DNA from: Gnetum montanum
Taxonomy: Eukaryota > Streptophyta > Gnetopsida > Gnetales > Gnetaceae
Assembly: GCA_015680685.1 (NCBI GenBank)
Contig: MNCI01001818.1
Span: 59,524-123,523, forward strand
Direction of reading: 5' to 3'
DNA: 64,000 bases
How positions within the stretch are numbered: position 1 is the stretch's first letter; every line of letters starts with the position of its first letter. The notes below the pieces were generated by a model. That model searched no databases, had not been told where the DNA came from, and was given only the letters and a program-made list of their open reading frames with translations. The translations under genes and the position numbers were made by a program. Shown here in pieces: positions 44,900-57,438 of the stretch.

Positions 44900-47800
44900 T
44901 CAACATATGTTGATTTTGGAGACTTTCAAGGAAAGATCGTGGATCCTAAGGCACACATCTACTATACTCAGCCATGCCCTTCCCATTATAATTGGGAAGT
45001 CCCCTTCATTGTTGTTAACATCAATCACTAGGAAATCGGCTAGGTAAGACCAACCACACACAGTCGTAATAACATCCTCCACCAAACCCAAGGGAATGGT
45101 GATGGACTAGTCTGCCAGCTCCAGTTGAATATTGCTCTTCTTAAGTTGCGGCAGGTTCCAGGTGTGATGCATCTTTCGCGAAATTAAGTTGACTCCAGAA
45201 CCTGAGTCAAGAAGAGCTCGATGTGGTGCATTCCCAGCGATTTGAAAATGAATAAAGGGACTCCCAAGGTCAGTTAGTTTCCTAGGAAGGTGGCCTACCT
45301 TGATCCAGTCAGTTACGGTATGTGTTAACATAACCGTATGCGTTACACTCCCTTGGACTGAAGGGTGCTCCTAAGCATTAGTAGTTAGAGGCCTATACAT
45401 ATACCTGTCCGCTTGTTGTTGCAAGAGCCTATCCGGGCTCCTAGTTCTGAAAAAGGCTCTCCTTTTTATACAGTTGTCACTAGAACTAGTGTCCGGTTGG
45501 ATATGTACACTCTGAATATTTACAGATCTTGCGGCGTGACGCTGCTGCGGTTGGGTAGGCAATTCCCCTTCCATTGTTGGAGCAGGAGGTGTTATGGGAA
45601 CTAATTGTGGAAAAGGTGAGAGTGGGGTTAGAGGATGGATGGAATGTGGGATGTCTCCCGGAGGAGAAGGAGTCCTTCTGAAGTACTCCCGAGCGTGGTA
45701 GTGACAGTGTGGGGTAGTGTGACTCATAGAGTCACCTGGAGAAACCGGCTGCTGCACATAATAACCATAAGGATCGGGCTGCCAGTAAGGGTATTGTTGT
45801 GATGGTGGTGGCATCCCCCATGACTGTGGGTATTGCCACTGCTGATGTTGTCCGATAGGCTACGGAGGCGTTCCACTTGGATAATACGTTAAGGGTTGGT
45901 GGAACTACCTTGGGTTACCTTGTGGATAAGGTAACCTTATGGGTGTTTGTCGTTGATTAAGTCTTGGATTTAATGCATACACCCCAGACTCCTGCAGATG
46001 TGAGATAATTGGACAACATCCCTTAGGATGGTCATAATAGCAGACCTCACATCCACCATCATCGTCTGAATTAGAATTCACAGCCTCATCGGAGTTAGAA
46101 ATCTTTCCCTTAACCTTGTTATGTGTAGGGTTAAAGTTTCTCCGCATGTTTTTCCCTTTGTCACTACTTTGCTCATCCTTAGACTCTTCTACAATTTTCA
46201 AAACTATTTCTATTCGTGAGTCTTAGGAATCCCACATTTGGTCTAACTTAGCCGATACCTCTGTTGTTAACTTCTGGATCGACACGGTTTTCCTGTTCAC
46301 CAACTCTTAGAGTGGTGACTCATCCTCCTCATCACAGAATTTCACTCCCTTCTTGCGAAGGGAGGGATCNNNNNNNNNNNNNNNNNNNNNNNNNNNNNNN
46401 NNNNNNNNNNNNNNNNNNNNNNNNNNNNNNNNNNNNNNNNNNNNNNNNNNNNNNNNNNNNNNNNNNNNNNNNNNNNNNNNNNNNNNNNNNNNNNNNNNNN
46501 NNNNNNNNNNNNNNNNNNNNNNNNNNNNNNNNNNNNNNNNNNNNNNNNNNNNNNNNNNNNNNNNNNNNNNNNNNNNNNNNNNNNNNNNNNNNNNNNNNNN
46601 NNNNNNNNNNNNNNNNNNNNNNNNNNNNNNNNNNNNNNNNNNNNNNNNNNNNNNNNNNNNNNNNNNNNNNNNNNNNNNNNNNNNNNNNNNNNNNNNNNNN
46701 NNNNNNNNNNNNNNNNNNNNNNNAGTAACGGGCCATGGCAGCATCCAAGGATTCATGAGTACCTTGCTTCCAGCCTTGGATCTGCTTATGCAAATTAGAC
46801 ACTCTGGAGTACGTTTGATATTTTTTGTTGAATAATTCGAGCATCATACTCCACCTCTTGATGGTCTCCGGTTCTAAGGACCGGTACCAGTTCTCTGCTT
46901 CCCTAATGAGTGTCCTTGGGAACAACTTAAGTTTCTGCCACTCATTGTCTATGTTCTGCAAGGCGCAAGCATCGTGGAATGCCTATAAATGGTGTTGAGG
47001 ATTAGCGTTGTATCCCCCTTCAAAACGTGAGATATTATTTATATCCAAACGCTTGATCCTACTATCTTTCAGATGCCTTGTGGGAATTCTAACGACCTCT
47101 CTAATGTCAAGCATGGTTCGGGATGCGAATAGGGGTTCATCATGATCATCTCTTTCATGATGTCTGTGATGTCTACATTGTGGTTCCCTATTCTCCCTAC
47201 GTCCATGCCTTTGTACTAACTCCTCTCGACCTTCTTGTCGAGGCATTTCCTCTCTTTTACCTTTACTTTCTGTGTTATGCTCATGGTGGCTGCGCCCAGA
47301 TGTGGAAGGAGAGGGTGAATGATGTGATGAAGGAGAAGAAGAAGGGGATCCATCACCATGGTAATGTTTCTTACCTTCTCTTCGGCTGCTTTGGCCCCGA
47401 TCGTTGTGACGATCCAAATTTCTATCATTAGTGTGAGTGATTGTTCCTGCTGTGAACAACTGGTGCTCATGGGGATCAGAGCCTGGAATATGTATCGTTG
47501 ATCTGAGGCCCTGATGCCTAACTTCTTGACTAGAGTGAGGAGGAGGAACATCATTTTCTAAGAAACCCATTGTGGGGGGTTCCTCGTCTCCTATTTCACT
47601 AATGACATGGGGAACCTTGCCCTTCAATAGTGAATGTTGGCTCTCCTGCCTTACATCCCGAATACGTTGGGCTTTTGTGGGACGATAATCCCTCATATCA
47701 TAATCATCCAGAACGTATTCAGCAATCAGATCTTGTATGCCATACTGTACCAAGGAATGGGAAAGCATGTTGGGAGTAGATCGATCTAGGGGTAACATGA

Positions 47801-47993
47801 TGTTACCTTGCATGTCTCTCCACCGCAGTTGCTCATCTTGATGGAAAACAAAGGTAAAATCTGGCACATACTCATCGGGATGAGTATATGTGACTTTGGC
47901 CTGTTGAGGACATGGTTGATCTTGGTTATGCATATGATGCTGACTTTCTCCTATATTGTCCTTAGATGAGTTGATTTCGTGAGAAGAATCCAT
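44900..47993 (-). pseudogene. Athila-type gag-protease polyprotein (G2)
   Basis: Starts at the ATG complement 47991-47993. It is open for 336 codons to a TAG (about 46980-46982), where G1 has CAG; it continues with the gag core (NEWQKLKLFP) into the N gap at 46370-46723. Beyond the gap are the knuckle CEVCYYDHPKGCC (both first cysteines present, unlike G1), a Pro/Gln linker at 45371-45900, and protease with ALLDSGSGVNLIS (about 45195-45235) and IIMGRAWLS. The TGA at 44900-44902 is GGA in G1. The N-terminal half of gag is better preserved than in G1. Confidence 0.85.
46370..46723. other. Assembly gap (354 N)
   Basis: Run of n inside G2 gag. In G1 the same flanks (about 34047 and 34275) are only about 230 bases apart, so the gap length is probably an estimate. 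Confidence 0.95.
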
Positions 47994-48121
47994 TTCTAAT
48001 GGTGTGCTAATTTTCACCGTTATTTAATGTTCTTGATTAACTGATTAACCCTAAGGTTTGTTTAAGCTCACAATGATGTGAGTGATATCCCTTATGTTAA
48101 ATTGGAGAAAAACACACTTAG

Positions 48122-48139
48122 TCCCCAGCAACGGCGCCA
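48122..48139 (-). other. tRNA-Asp primer-binding site (G2)
   Basis: The minus strand reads TGGCGCCGTTGCTGGGGA, matching the tRNA-Asp 3' complement at 17 of 18 positions. It lies one base from the LTR and is the best-kept primer site in the window. Confidence 0.9.
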
Positions 48140-48140
48140 A

Positions 48141-48991
48141 TGATGAGTGGCAAGGTACCCCTACACTCAACCATACGAATACGAGCGTGCACGCGCGATC
48201 CGGTCGANGCATCCGTTCCCACTTACCGGACACACCCTAAACTATGCAACTGTGGCTTACCAAATGATAACTGTTACTGGGATTGCCACACGTAATGCAA
48301 ATGCTCGAAGCAGTTGTATTGAGGCACCTATTTAGCCTATGTGTGATAAGCAGCCGATTCCTTAGCCAGCCATACACACCCGTGGGTGCTCGTAACTAAG
48401 TCGTACTTATCACACGTTCTAGCCTAGCAATGAGCAGCCGATTCCTTAACTAGCCATACACATCAGACTACCACTGGGATTACCAAGCACAAAACCCTGG
48501 AATATGCTACTGGGTTACCAAGCAGCCAATGCTCGTAATTGAGTCGTACTCATGCATTGCGTCAAGCAGCCGATTCCTTGACTAGCCGTACACGTCCGTA
48601 GACACTCGTAATCAAGTCGTAATTGAACACACTAGGAAAACAGTAAATGAAAGCAATAAATAAAGCCACGTACTGCAAGGTTTATCCAATCAAGTTCATC
48701 TTTATTGTCATACACAACTTGGGTTCAGGTTACAAGTTGCTCAAATAAAGAGTCGTTCACTCTAGGACTCCTACTGCGGGCACATGGGAAAAATTCTAAC
48801 TCTGGAGTGATCAATCTGCCATAGATTCACTACTTCTAGCCAAAAGTGGGAAATAAGGGGAGTGCCGCCTCTTATTTATAGATATGGCGATGGACCACGA
48901 TATCGCATACGTGATATCACAGGGGATGCGATATCGCGGCGGTCGCGATATCACACGCGATATCGCGACCTGTGCAAAACGCGTCTCATTA
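48141..48991 (-). repeat. G2 5' LTR (about 220 bases missing at an n)
   Basis: 851 bp, left end TGATGAGTGG, right end CTCATTA (mutated). At the single n (48207) the sequence jumps over the part equal to 41558-41778 of the other LTR. The palindrome cluster is at 48895-48975. Confidence 0.88.
48873..48880 (-). promoter_or_regulatory. Putative TATA box, G2 5' LTR
   Basis: TATAAATA on the minus strand; this copy would drive G2 transcription. Confidence 0.55.
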
Positions 48992-48996
48992 GTTGC

Positions 48997-49800
48997 CCCT
49001 TTGTTCTTCAAACTAAATGACATCATTATCAAATAGAAGGTTTCCCAAGGGGGCATGAAGATTATGTGCAACTTATGGATTAATCCTAACTTGGTTGTAT
49101 CCCAAGAACCCATCCATGAAGGATAACAAGGCATTTCCAACCATAGTATTTATAAGTTAATTAATACTAGGCAAAGAAAAATCAACTATAATGGTTGCCT
49201 TGTTGAGGTTATGGAAATTGATGCAAATATGAATATTCCTATTTTCCTTAGGAGTACCACTATGTTGGATACCCAATTGGCATAATGGATAGCTTGGATG
49301 AAACCTTCTTAGTAAAGCTTCTTTATCTCATCATGAACTACTAGGGTCAAATTTGATCTAATCTTATGAACTTTTTATTTAACTAGCTTGATGCTCAAGT
49401 CAAGTATAATGTTATGTTGTACTAAACATGGATCAAGTCCTAGCATATCTTCATATGACCAATAAAAGACTTTAATCTCATCTTGAGGGATCTTGGTGAT
49501 ATCTTGGACCATCTAGGATTCTAGTGAGAAACTTAATTTAAGCATTTTTTTCCCATTCCATTATGGGTTGTGATGGAAATTTCAACTAGAGTGTCTTCCA
49601 TGATGTCTCCAGTCTCTAAGTCAAGGGTTTTAACTATGTACTTAGGTAACTCTAGGGACTTGTCTATTTAGGATATATGATCAAACAATCTCCTAGGTTC
49701 AAGATCTAGACATTCTATTTTAATTGATCATTTGACATCATCATAGGATCTAGTTAGGTTTAAGAGTAGGTCAAATTGATTCCATGTATTCATGACTTAG
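48997..49800 (-). pseudogene. Tat reverse transcriptase N-terminal part (T2)
   Basis: The minus strand reads IKVFYWSYEDMLGLDPCLVQ near 49405-49470, then EGFIQAIHYANWVSNIVV and ICINFHNLNKATI at about 49165-49300. These parallel VFAWSYEDMPGLDP and SDWVSNIVVVPKK of T1. Stops and shifts are frequent. The gene continues at 41484 across G2. No gag or protease of T2 is seen on the minus strand to the right. Confidence 0.75.
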
Positions 49801-49839
49801 TGCTACATGTCAAAAAAAGCACATTAACTAACATTTGTA

Positions 49840-50990
49840 TTACATAATTACCAAAAAATGTTAAAATGATGTAGAATAGTGCTAAAAAATGACAAAGAAA
49901 ATTTGTATTATGCATAAGAAGCCTAGTAGCCAAGAATTTGCATTGTAATTTGATGGAAATTTAAAGGTAAAAACACTTATGTATTTTTCTATAAAAAATC
50001 TTACCCCATAGCATTATTCATGCAAATTTTCATATAATTTCTCATGTGTAAAATGAATTTTATAACTGACAAGTTGTAAATTTCATTTAAGACAATGTGT
50101 GATGGCTCAAAATGTTAATATGTTACCAAAATTGGCAACAAAAAGCCAAAAAATTTGGTGGCATATACATTGGAGTTTGGGCCATGAAAATAGCCCAAAT
50201 GTGACATCAAATGTGCCAAGAAAAGCTACATACATTGGTGGTTCGTAGGCTATAATTTTGGATGGTAGAAATTGTTAAATACATTGGTATTTCAGCCCAA
50301 AAAAGTCAAAGATATTTGTGTATGATATGTTGTAGATGTTGGCCATCAAAAGCTTCCAAAATGTGGCAGAATTAGTTAGAAATCATGGCAAAATCATATG
50401 AACAAAAAATAAAAACATTCACAACCTATTTAAGCAAAAGTTTGCATCATTTTAAGGAATCTTGAATCATTTTGCTTTCAACAAGACTAGAGACTTTTAA
50501 AGTAGAGAAAAAATTTAAAATTCCATAGCTATTTCTCAACCAGTGTAGACTATCATAGTAGAGAAAATCAATGGCAACTAAAGTTCAAAAGCATATTTGT
50601 ATGAATATTGTAGAAAAATGCATCTTTCAATCTTCATCAAAACTCAAATATATTCTTATATTTCCCAAGTTTTCAAAACCCATAATCTATAGTTTTTGAA
50701 CCTTTATTTCCAACATTTTATTTATCAAAGTGATTAAAAAAAAATTTGTAGTGACTACTTGCTTTGTCATTTTTTCTTTTCTCTCTATTCTAGTTGCTAT
50801 GCTATACCTTTTGTTTAACCATTTGTTTTTTCCTTTATTTTATCACATTCGATAACAGACATATAAGTCCTCAATTGATTGACAAGATCATTTGAGGTAC
50901 TTTGGATCCTTTTTCAAGGCTTGTTGGATCTAGGGTTAAACTTTGCTACACTAGGATTTTTGATTTTCTAGCACCAAATTTTCCAGTCAT
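49840..50990 (+). repeat. LTR of plus-strand Tat element T3 (approximate limits)
   Basis: Homologous in inverted orientation to 29345-30235. Its right end parallels the T1 LTR end: AACAGACATATAAGTCC..., GACAAGATCATTTGAGGTAC, then a TAGCACCAAATTTTCC region, followed by the leader block AACACTAAAAGGAGGGC. AT-rich and decayed; the left boundary is not resolved. Confidence 0.55.
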
Positions 50991-51739
50991 TAGAGTTTCT
51001 AACACTAAAAGGAGGGCCTTTAACTAAATTCTTTCTCAAAACCTATCCTCCAATCCATTGCCTATTTTTGCCATTTCTTGTCAACATATTTATAACATCA
51101 AAAATTGTTTTGGGTTTTCCAAAACATCAATATATAAAACAAAAATAAATTTTCAGCTTAAAAAAGAAATTTTCCATTAGATTTTCACAACATAGTTGTA
51201 GTGTTGCCCCTCTTTCCTACAAATATATAATTTTTTTAAAAAAAATTAATTTTAATCATTGAAATGCAAACCACCACCTCAACTCCCTGCTCTAGGAAGT
51301 TTAAAATTTGAACTTTTTAGTTGTTATGAATATTGGTTTCCTTAGTTCTTGCACCTAAACCTTGTAATTTTCCTATGTTTATTTGCACACATTGAAGCCC
51401 ATTTTCTATTTTTCCAATGTAGTTAAACATTAGAAAATTTCATGAGAAATTTTTAATTTTAAATTTTTCATTGCAATTGAAATTAATACATGGGAGTTTC
51501 ATAAGTTGAAACTCTAAATACGTTGCCAATTTAAAAATTTGGAACTTTTATAATTTATTTTATTAAATTTTACAAGTTAGCTTAATACATTTTACAAGTT
51601 ATCTTAATACAAACTTAGCTTATACGTTGAGATTTTGACAACTTGAAACTCTTACACATTAGAGTTCATAAGTTAGGACTTTCATACATTGTCCTTACAC
51701 CTTTTATGCCTTTTAGTCATTCCACAATGTTACCATACA

Positions 51740-53175
51740 ACTTCATACACATGTCCTATAATCAAGAATCCATTTGTATTTATGATCCCAAGGATTTGAT
51801 AGTGGTAGAACATAGATAATTCCTTAGGTGGAGGGGCCAAAATCTAGATTATGAAAATATTAATGAGTACTATAAATTCATTTTCATTAAGATCCAAGCT
51901 ATCCTTGTCATCCCACATATCAAAGTAGAGTCCAAACATCAATTTGAGATCATCCATCAAAATAGGAAAGAGTACATTTCCTCAACCTATGACCAAATTG
52001 AACTAATGCACTTTCATACGTGCATGCTAACATAACTAGTGGACATTGACAAGGTGAGTGAAGAGATTAGCTTAGACCAAGACCAAGAGGACCAAGATGA
52101 GTTTGAAGAAAAGCATGAATTGAACACATTCATAGGAAATCTTTTCCAATAGTTAACTCCATAAGTAACCATCCCTAACTCCACACCTCATGTTTCCTTT
52201 ATGAACCAAGCTCCTTAGTCTTCTCCCTTCTTCCCTACCATGTTCATCTTAACACCCATTATAGTAGTGCACCAATCTCAGTCAACAGTTACTTAGCCAA
52301 GGCATTGCCTAAATCAAAAACATAGACAATTCCACAGAAGCTAGTAATGATCCAACATACATAATGTACAAGAGCCAACATACAAAAAAATATAAGATTA
52401 AGAAAAAATTGAACCATGAAATCATGGCCACTGGGGACCAAGAAAAAAAATAACATAGGGATCAAAGACCATGCAACCAAAATCCCTTGCCACCTTTGTT
52501 GAACCATCAATATTAGGTGCTTCCACCTCTAACCCTCCTAGGCCAAATTTTGAAAAGAAGGACTAATCTAAATACATAAAATTACCCATAAAATCAGTCA
52601 AGCTTCTTGATTAGTTCCTGAAGAGTAACCATATCCAATACAAACAACTAATAGTGAACCCTTGTAAGATGCATGATTTCGTATGTGAGATTTCTAAAGA
52701 CTCCACTATAGTCACAAAGGATGATCTACCCATGCCCAAATACTTTAAACTAGACTAATTCTACCATTACCATTAGACACTTAGCCATGAAAATAAATTT
52801 TTCTTGGATTTAAAATATGATTTTCATAAAATTATAGATAGTGCTGATTTAGTCATAGATACATCCAACTTGGTTAGGTCCTAGAGTTATAACATGCAAC
52901 TATACAATGACTTGCTAAATGCTAATAATGACCCCTATAGCATTACTATGTTCAATGTTAATAATAACTCTAAACCCATTTTGGATTCATTTATGGTTTG
53001 GATATCCCCTTGTGATGAAAGGGATTCAACTTCATCTAGTTCAAGAACTCCTTTTGTCATAAGGATACCACCACCTATGCCTCCCAAAAAACCATTTGTC
53101 ATTAGGGTGTCTCTTTCCACTACCAATGAGCCTATGATCCAAGATAACCAACACCATCCTGTGATAGCTTGATGG
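51740..53175 (+). pseudogene. Decayed Tat gag (T3), core deleted
   Basis: Parallels T1 gag. 51840-52080 matches the T1 N-terminal part (ATTCATTTTCATTAAGATCCA against the CTTCATCTGCATCAAGATCCA-type text). 52520-52800 matches the region before the knuckle, and 52894-53172 is an open 92-codon stretch with NANNDPYSI, PFVIRIP and PFVIRVS blocks, equal to 16400-16690 of T1. The Retrotrans_gag core equivalent to T1 15300-15780 appears missing near 52480-52520. No protease or pol follows. Confidence 0.65.
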
Positions 53176-53929
53176 AAAATAATTGGAATTAGGTTTAGTG
53201 AAAAAGTTAAGCAAAGGTCCTACTTCTAGCAACAAAAAACTGTAGCATCTAAAAAATTTAGTGCTGGGTAGCCAAAAGTTTTAGAGCAAAAATAGTTTTA
53301 ACTTCAGATTCAAAAGACATGCGAAAAGGATCTAAATCAGCCTAGAAAATTTTTTCAACCACACAATGACTTATAAATTCATTATCAATGTGTGCAATAA
53401 AACTTTGTAGCATATGAAAAGTGAGTTTACATGTTGGATATGAGCATAGAGAAATGTAAAGCAAAATGTGGCAAACAAATAAACCTACAAACTTGTTCTA
53501 AAATGATGAAATCTTCATAGAAACAAAGCTTAGAGAATATAAGTTTTGAGGATCTATTTCCCAAGAGCTCAAGTAAAAACTGCTTGCAACTCAATATAGA
53601 TGGTGGGATATGTTTTGTTGCTAGATCTATCCCCAAGTATTTTTTATAATCTACCTTTTGAACTTTGCTCATCACTAATTGATCTACTACTTTGATCTAT
53701 GCTTGGAAGAAAGTGGTTATTGGCTCATGGGTATTTTCACCACTCTAAAAGTATCAAGTTCAAGATGATTGAAAATTTTCCCAAAAATTCCTTTCCATGA
53801 GACAAATTCTTGTGTAAATAGGTTATGGATCTTTCATTTACTACTAATTAATTCTACCATGACTATTAACAGATTTTGGGAAAATTCTACCATATTCAAA
53901 ATGCCTTTCTACAATGTGTGAGCAATTAT
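53176..53929. other. Unassigned AT-rich sequence
   Basis: No coding family recognised. A minus ORF of 82 codons at 53427-53675 shows no motif I know. Confidence 0.35.
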
Positions 53930-54410
53930 AGCTAATTTTCCTACCCCATACACTACCTCCACACATTGCCTAGCATGTGGAATTGGGATCGTTGACATAT
54001 GAAGTTAAAATCCAAATATCACATGTTGTGGTCATAGTTCATCAAACATGTGTAATTGTATGACTCAGTGTGTGGAATTAAAATATCAAATTTTGTAGTT
54101 CTAGAAGCAAATTTTAATTCCACAAGATAGAATACTTGGAACTTAGAACTTACACAAGCTGGAATATAAGGTAGTTATAGCTTGTCAAACATTATTTAGC
54201 CTCCACAAGCTAGGATTTATGAAATTTACAATGTATAGGCTACACATCTCATATTTTATATTAAAAAATACCTTATATTATAGTAATATAGGATCATAAT
54301 GTAATACTTTTGGGGAAAATTAGGTCATTGCATCTACCTTTATTTTTTTCACTAAATTACAAAAATTTTGGATATGGGTTGTAACATGAATTTTCCTTGG
54401 ATGTTTCAAT
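53930..54410 (-). repeat. LTR fragment related to T2/T3 LTRs, minus orientation
   Basis: Blocks match 29940-30230 in the same orientation, for example GGCTA(A/C)ACATCTCA, then ATAATGTAATA(C/T)TTTT and CATCTACCTTTA. It could be what remains of the 5' LTR of T2, or an independent solo LTR. Confidence 0.5.
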
Positions 54411-55440
54411 GAGCTAATGGCCATGAAAGAACAAGAAGAAATAGTTTTGAGCAATATTAATGCAATTAAAGGTAGAAAGGAACCTTTGGATCAAGCCAAT
54501 GCAAAGACCATTGAATTTGTAGATTGGGCCAATACTAAAAGAGATCAATTATCTAAACTAGAGGCCTCATTTCTTGCTATATAAATGCAAGGCCTTTTCA
54601 GCAAAAACATAAAAAAGGATGCAGAGGGGCCAAAAGAAGAAAAATATTAAAGATACTATTGATTTTATAATGGAAATTTTAAGTAAGATTTCTTTTAGAT
54701 TTTTTCTCTAATTTGTGAGTTACTTTTATTTTTTCTTTCTATCATTGTTTCTTAGATAATGGTAAAATGATAGCGTATCTTGCATTTATTTTCCTTGGAA
54801 TTATTTTAATTACTTGTTATAATCAACAATTTAGTAATTTTTGTTGTTATTGATTAATTAGAATAACTTCATATTTCAAAGTGTTCTTTCATATTGGTGA
54901 TATTTCAATTTAATGTTTAATATCTCATCCAATCATACTATTTTATACAATAAACCCATTGGATCTTGCTTCAATTCTAGTTCTTCTTGTGGAATTTCTC
55001 TAGGGAAGATTGGCAATAGATATGTAGGATTTTTTCTAAACATTTAATGAAAGGAATTATTGGTATAGATAGCTTATGATCAATACCATATGTGCTAAGT
55101 TGCTTTGATGAAGTTAAAAAATATTTTGGCTTATAGAATAGAGTTTTTAAATTTGAATCCCTTATTAAACTATGATTTTCTATTAAAAATTTAAGATAGT
55201 ATAAGATTTATAGTAAGTGTAAATCTAAAAACACATTGCTCATACAACTAGTGAGCGTTATTTGGAGGTATCTAGGCCTTGGTGTTTCTAGAGACTAGCA
55301 AACACCTAAACTCAAGTTTGAAAGAACCCCTACCTAAGTAATTTTTGATTCTGAGTTATGGATGGCAACTTTGCTGATAGGAAGGGATTCCAAAGTGTCA
55401 CAAAAAAATAGATAGTTCAAATTATATGTTATAAGGAAAT
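54411..55440. other. AT-rich sequence without a recognised gene
   Basis: A short charged reading frame on the plus strand at 54422-54583 (begins MKEQEE) has no family assignment. Nothing else seen. Confidence 0.3.
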
Positions 55441-55491
55441 CAACCAATTAATCTTGAGTAGACACATACTTGGATAAGATATTTCTCTCCT

Positions 55492-55758
55492 TTACCTCAT
55501 GCTTGGTGAAGCAGTCTTTAATGTTAACATGCTTGGACATTTTGTGAGGACATTCTTCTTTGAGAGTTGAATTATTGATGTGTTATCTACCATAAGCTTA
55601 ATGGCAAAAATTACTTTGAAGCCTAGTTTAATGAAGAGCTTCTTTAGCCAAAAAATATGTTGTATGTAATATACCATTGTAATAAATTTAGCCTCATGTG
55701 ATGATAAGTCTCGATCATTTTTCTTATTGCTACTCAAATATATGGGTTTTGGCCCCAT
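55492..55758 (-). pseudogene. Ty1/copia RNase H remnant
   Basis: 88-codon stretch with SSHEAKFITMVYYIQHIFWLK, the decayed copia S(S/T)xEAEY...WL motif, then VDNTSIIQLSKKNV, the DN-(K/T)-SAI-LA-KNP motif. The first acidic glutamate and the DN aspartate are present. It sits at the C-terminal end of the copia polyprotein. Confidence 0.75.
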
Positions 55759-55799
55759 GAAAGATTATTGAACCTAATGTAGACTTTATTTATTGAATA

Positions 55800-56900
55800 T
55801 ATCCATATCAATAAGCATCATAAAGTGCATAGAAGTTTTCATCACATTTGAAAAAGTTTATGGCAAAATTTGTGGTCCCTTTACATATGTCAAGAAATGA
55901 TTAAGGGAATTCATGTGGCTAAGTGTAGGTTCTTTCATGGAACTTGAAAGATAGGATCTAAAAATACAATATAAATATTTTAATGATAAAAAAGCCTTAC
56001 GAATCTTATCATGCTTCTATAGATAGAAGCATAAACCAAGGAACTTTTGTCTTTGAATTGGAGTTTAAGGTTTGGAGGGAGTAGAGTGATGGTTATTCTT
56101 TCATCTTTTAGGCCATATTTTTTTATGATGTTTTGAGCATATTTTTTTTATGAATATTTAATGAGTTCTCATATTTCTCTACATGGATTTTTTAGAAGTA
56201 TCTTAGTACTCCTATATCCTTCATCTCAAATTATTCTTTCATGTCTTTCCTAAAGTTTGAAATTAATTTTTTAGATAGAAAGAGCAAGTTATCAACATAT
56301 AGAAAAAGTAAAATTACATTAATTACTACATGCTTAAAGTAGAGAGTAGCTCAAACATAAAACTTTAGTATTCACTCTTAAGAATAAAATCATTGATTCT
56401 ATGGAATCAAGCTCTTGGATCTTAATTAAGTACATAGAGAGCCTTGTGTAGCTTGCATACTTTCTCTTCTTGGACTTGAATTTCAAACTCTTTTAATTGG
56501 AGAATGTAGAATTCTTCTAGCATATCATTGAAGAAGATTTAATTGACATTCATTTAATACATTTTGACTTTGAGATGGGCCACTATGAAGATCATGGGCT
56601 TGATAGTTTTGAATCTTGCAACAATGGTAAAGATTTATTCATAGTTAATGTAATTATTTTGATTAAATATCCTTGATAACAACCTTGCATTATGGGTAGA
56701 AATGTTTTAGTGTTTATAAAATTTTATTTTAAACACCTAGTTACTATTGATAAACTTATTATGCTTTATTTTGTCCACTAAGAATCATGTGTTATTCTAT
56801 GTGATTGATTCATACAATTTTTAAATTGTATTATTTTATTCTTTGATTTTTATGACTTGACTCATACCTTATGATTCATTAATTAAGGTTGAATAGGCAA
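55800..56900 (-). pseudogene. Ty1/copia reverse transcriptase remnant
   Basis: The minus strand near 56255-56330 reads ILLFLYVDNLLFLS; copia RT has YVDD here, so the second catalytic aspartate reads as asparagine. Other RT blocks are scattered over broken frames. Confidence 0.6.
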
Positions 56901-57438
56901 CATTGTATGTTTCTTTTCTTATTATGTAACTTATTTTGAAGTTACTATCTATAATTCATAATGAAAAATGGTCCTTCTCCATTCATGGTCTTGACTCACA
57001 AGCCTCTTTGTTCTTCGTCTTGTCTTCTTCATGGTTGTGGAAGGAGTCAAATGCTAAGGTTTTTTTATCAAAAATTATACTCCTTGATATATGTTACTTC
57101 TCAAGTGATTTAAAGAACTTGTAGTTAATTGTCCTAGAATCATATCTAAGAAAGGCACACTTCTTGCCTCTACCATCAAGCTTCCTTGCAAGAGTATTAA
57201 GGATCTTTACATAACATATAGATTCAAAGACTTTGAGATGAAAGATATTTGACAACTTATTATACAATAGTTCATCGAAAGTTTTCTCATATATGGAAGA
57301 CGTAGTGAGCCTACTTAATATATAAGTGAATATGTGGACTACCTCATTCTAATAGAAATTAGGAATGAAGGAATGCTTCAAGAAATATCTATAGATCTCT
57401 TGGATCATATAATTCTTCCTTTTAACCACTCAATTACT

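Larger units (their letters stand above)
41490..48991 (-). mobile_element. G2: second gag-protease-only Athila-derived element (opposite strand to G1)
   Basis: Same family and structure as G1 on the minus strand: 3' LTR 41490-42526, purine tract 42527-42535, gag-protease 44900-47993, primer site 48122-48139, and 5' LTR 48141-48991. The exact target duplication is GTTGC (41485-41489 and 48992-48996). It lies in T2 RT. It has no RT or integrase. It contains a 354-base N gap in gag and a collapsed LTR at the n of 48207. Confidence 0.9.

Noticed and set aside
46264-46961. Long ORFs consisting mainly of unknown residues
   Set aside because: They read through the N gap; only the ends carry real gag sequence.
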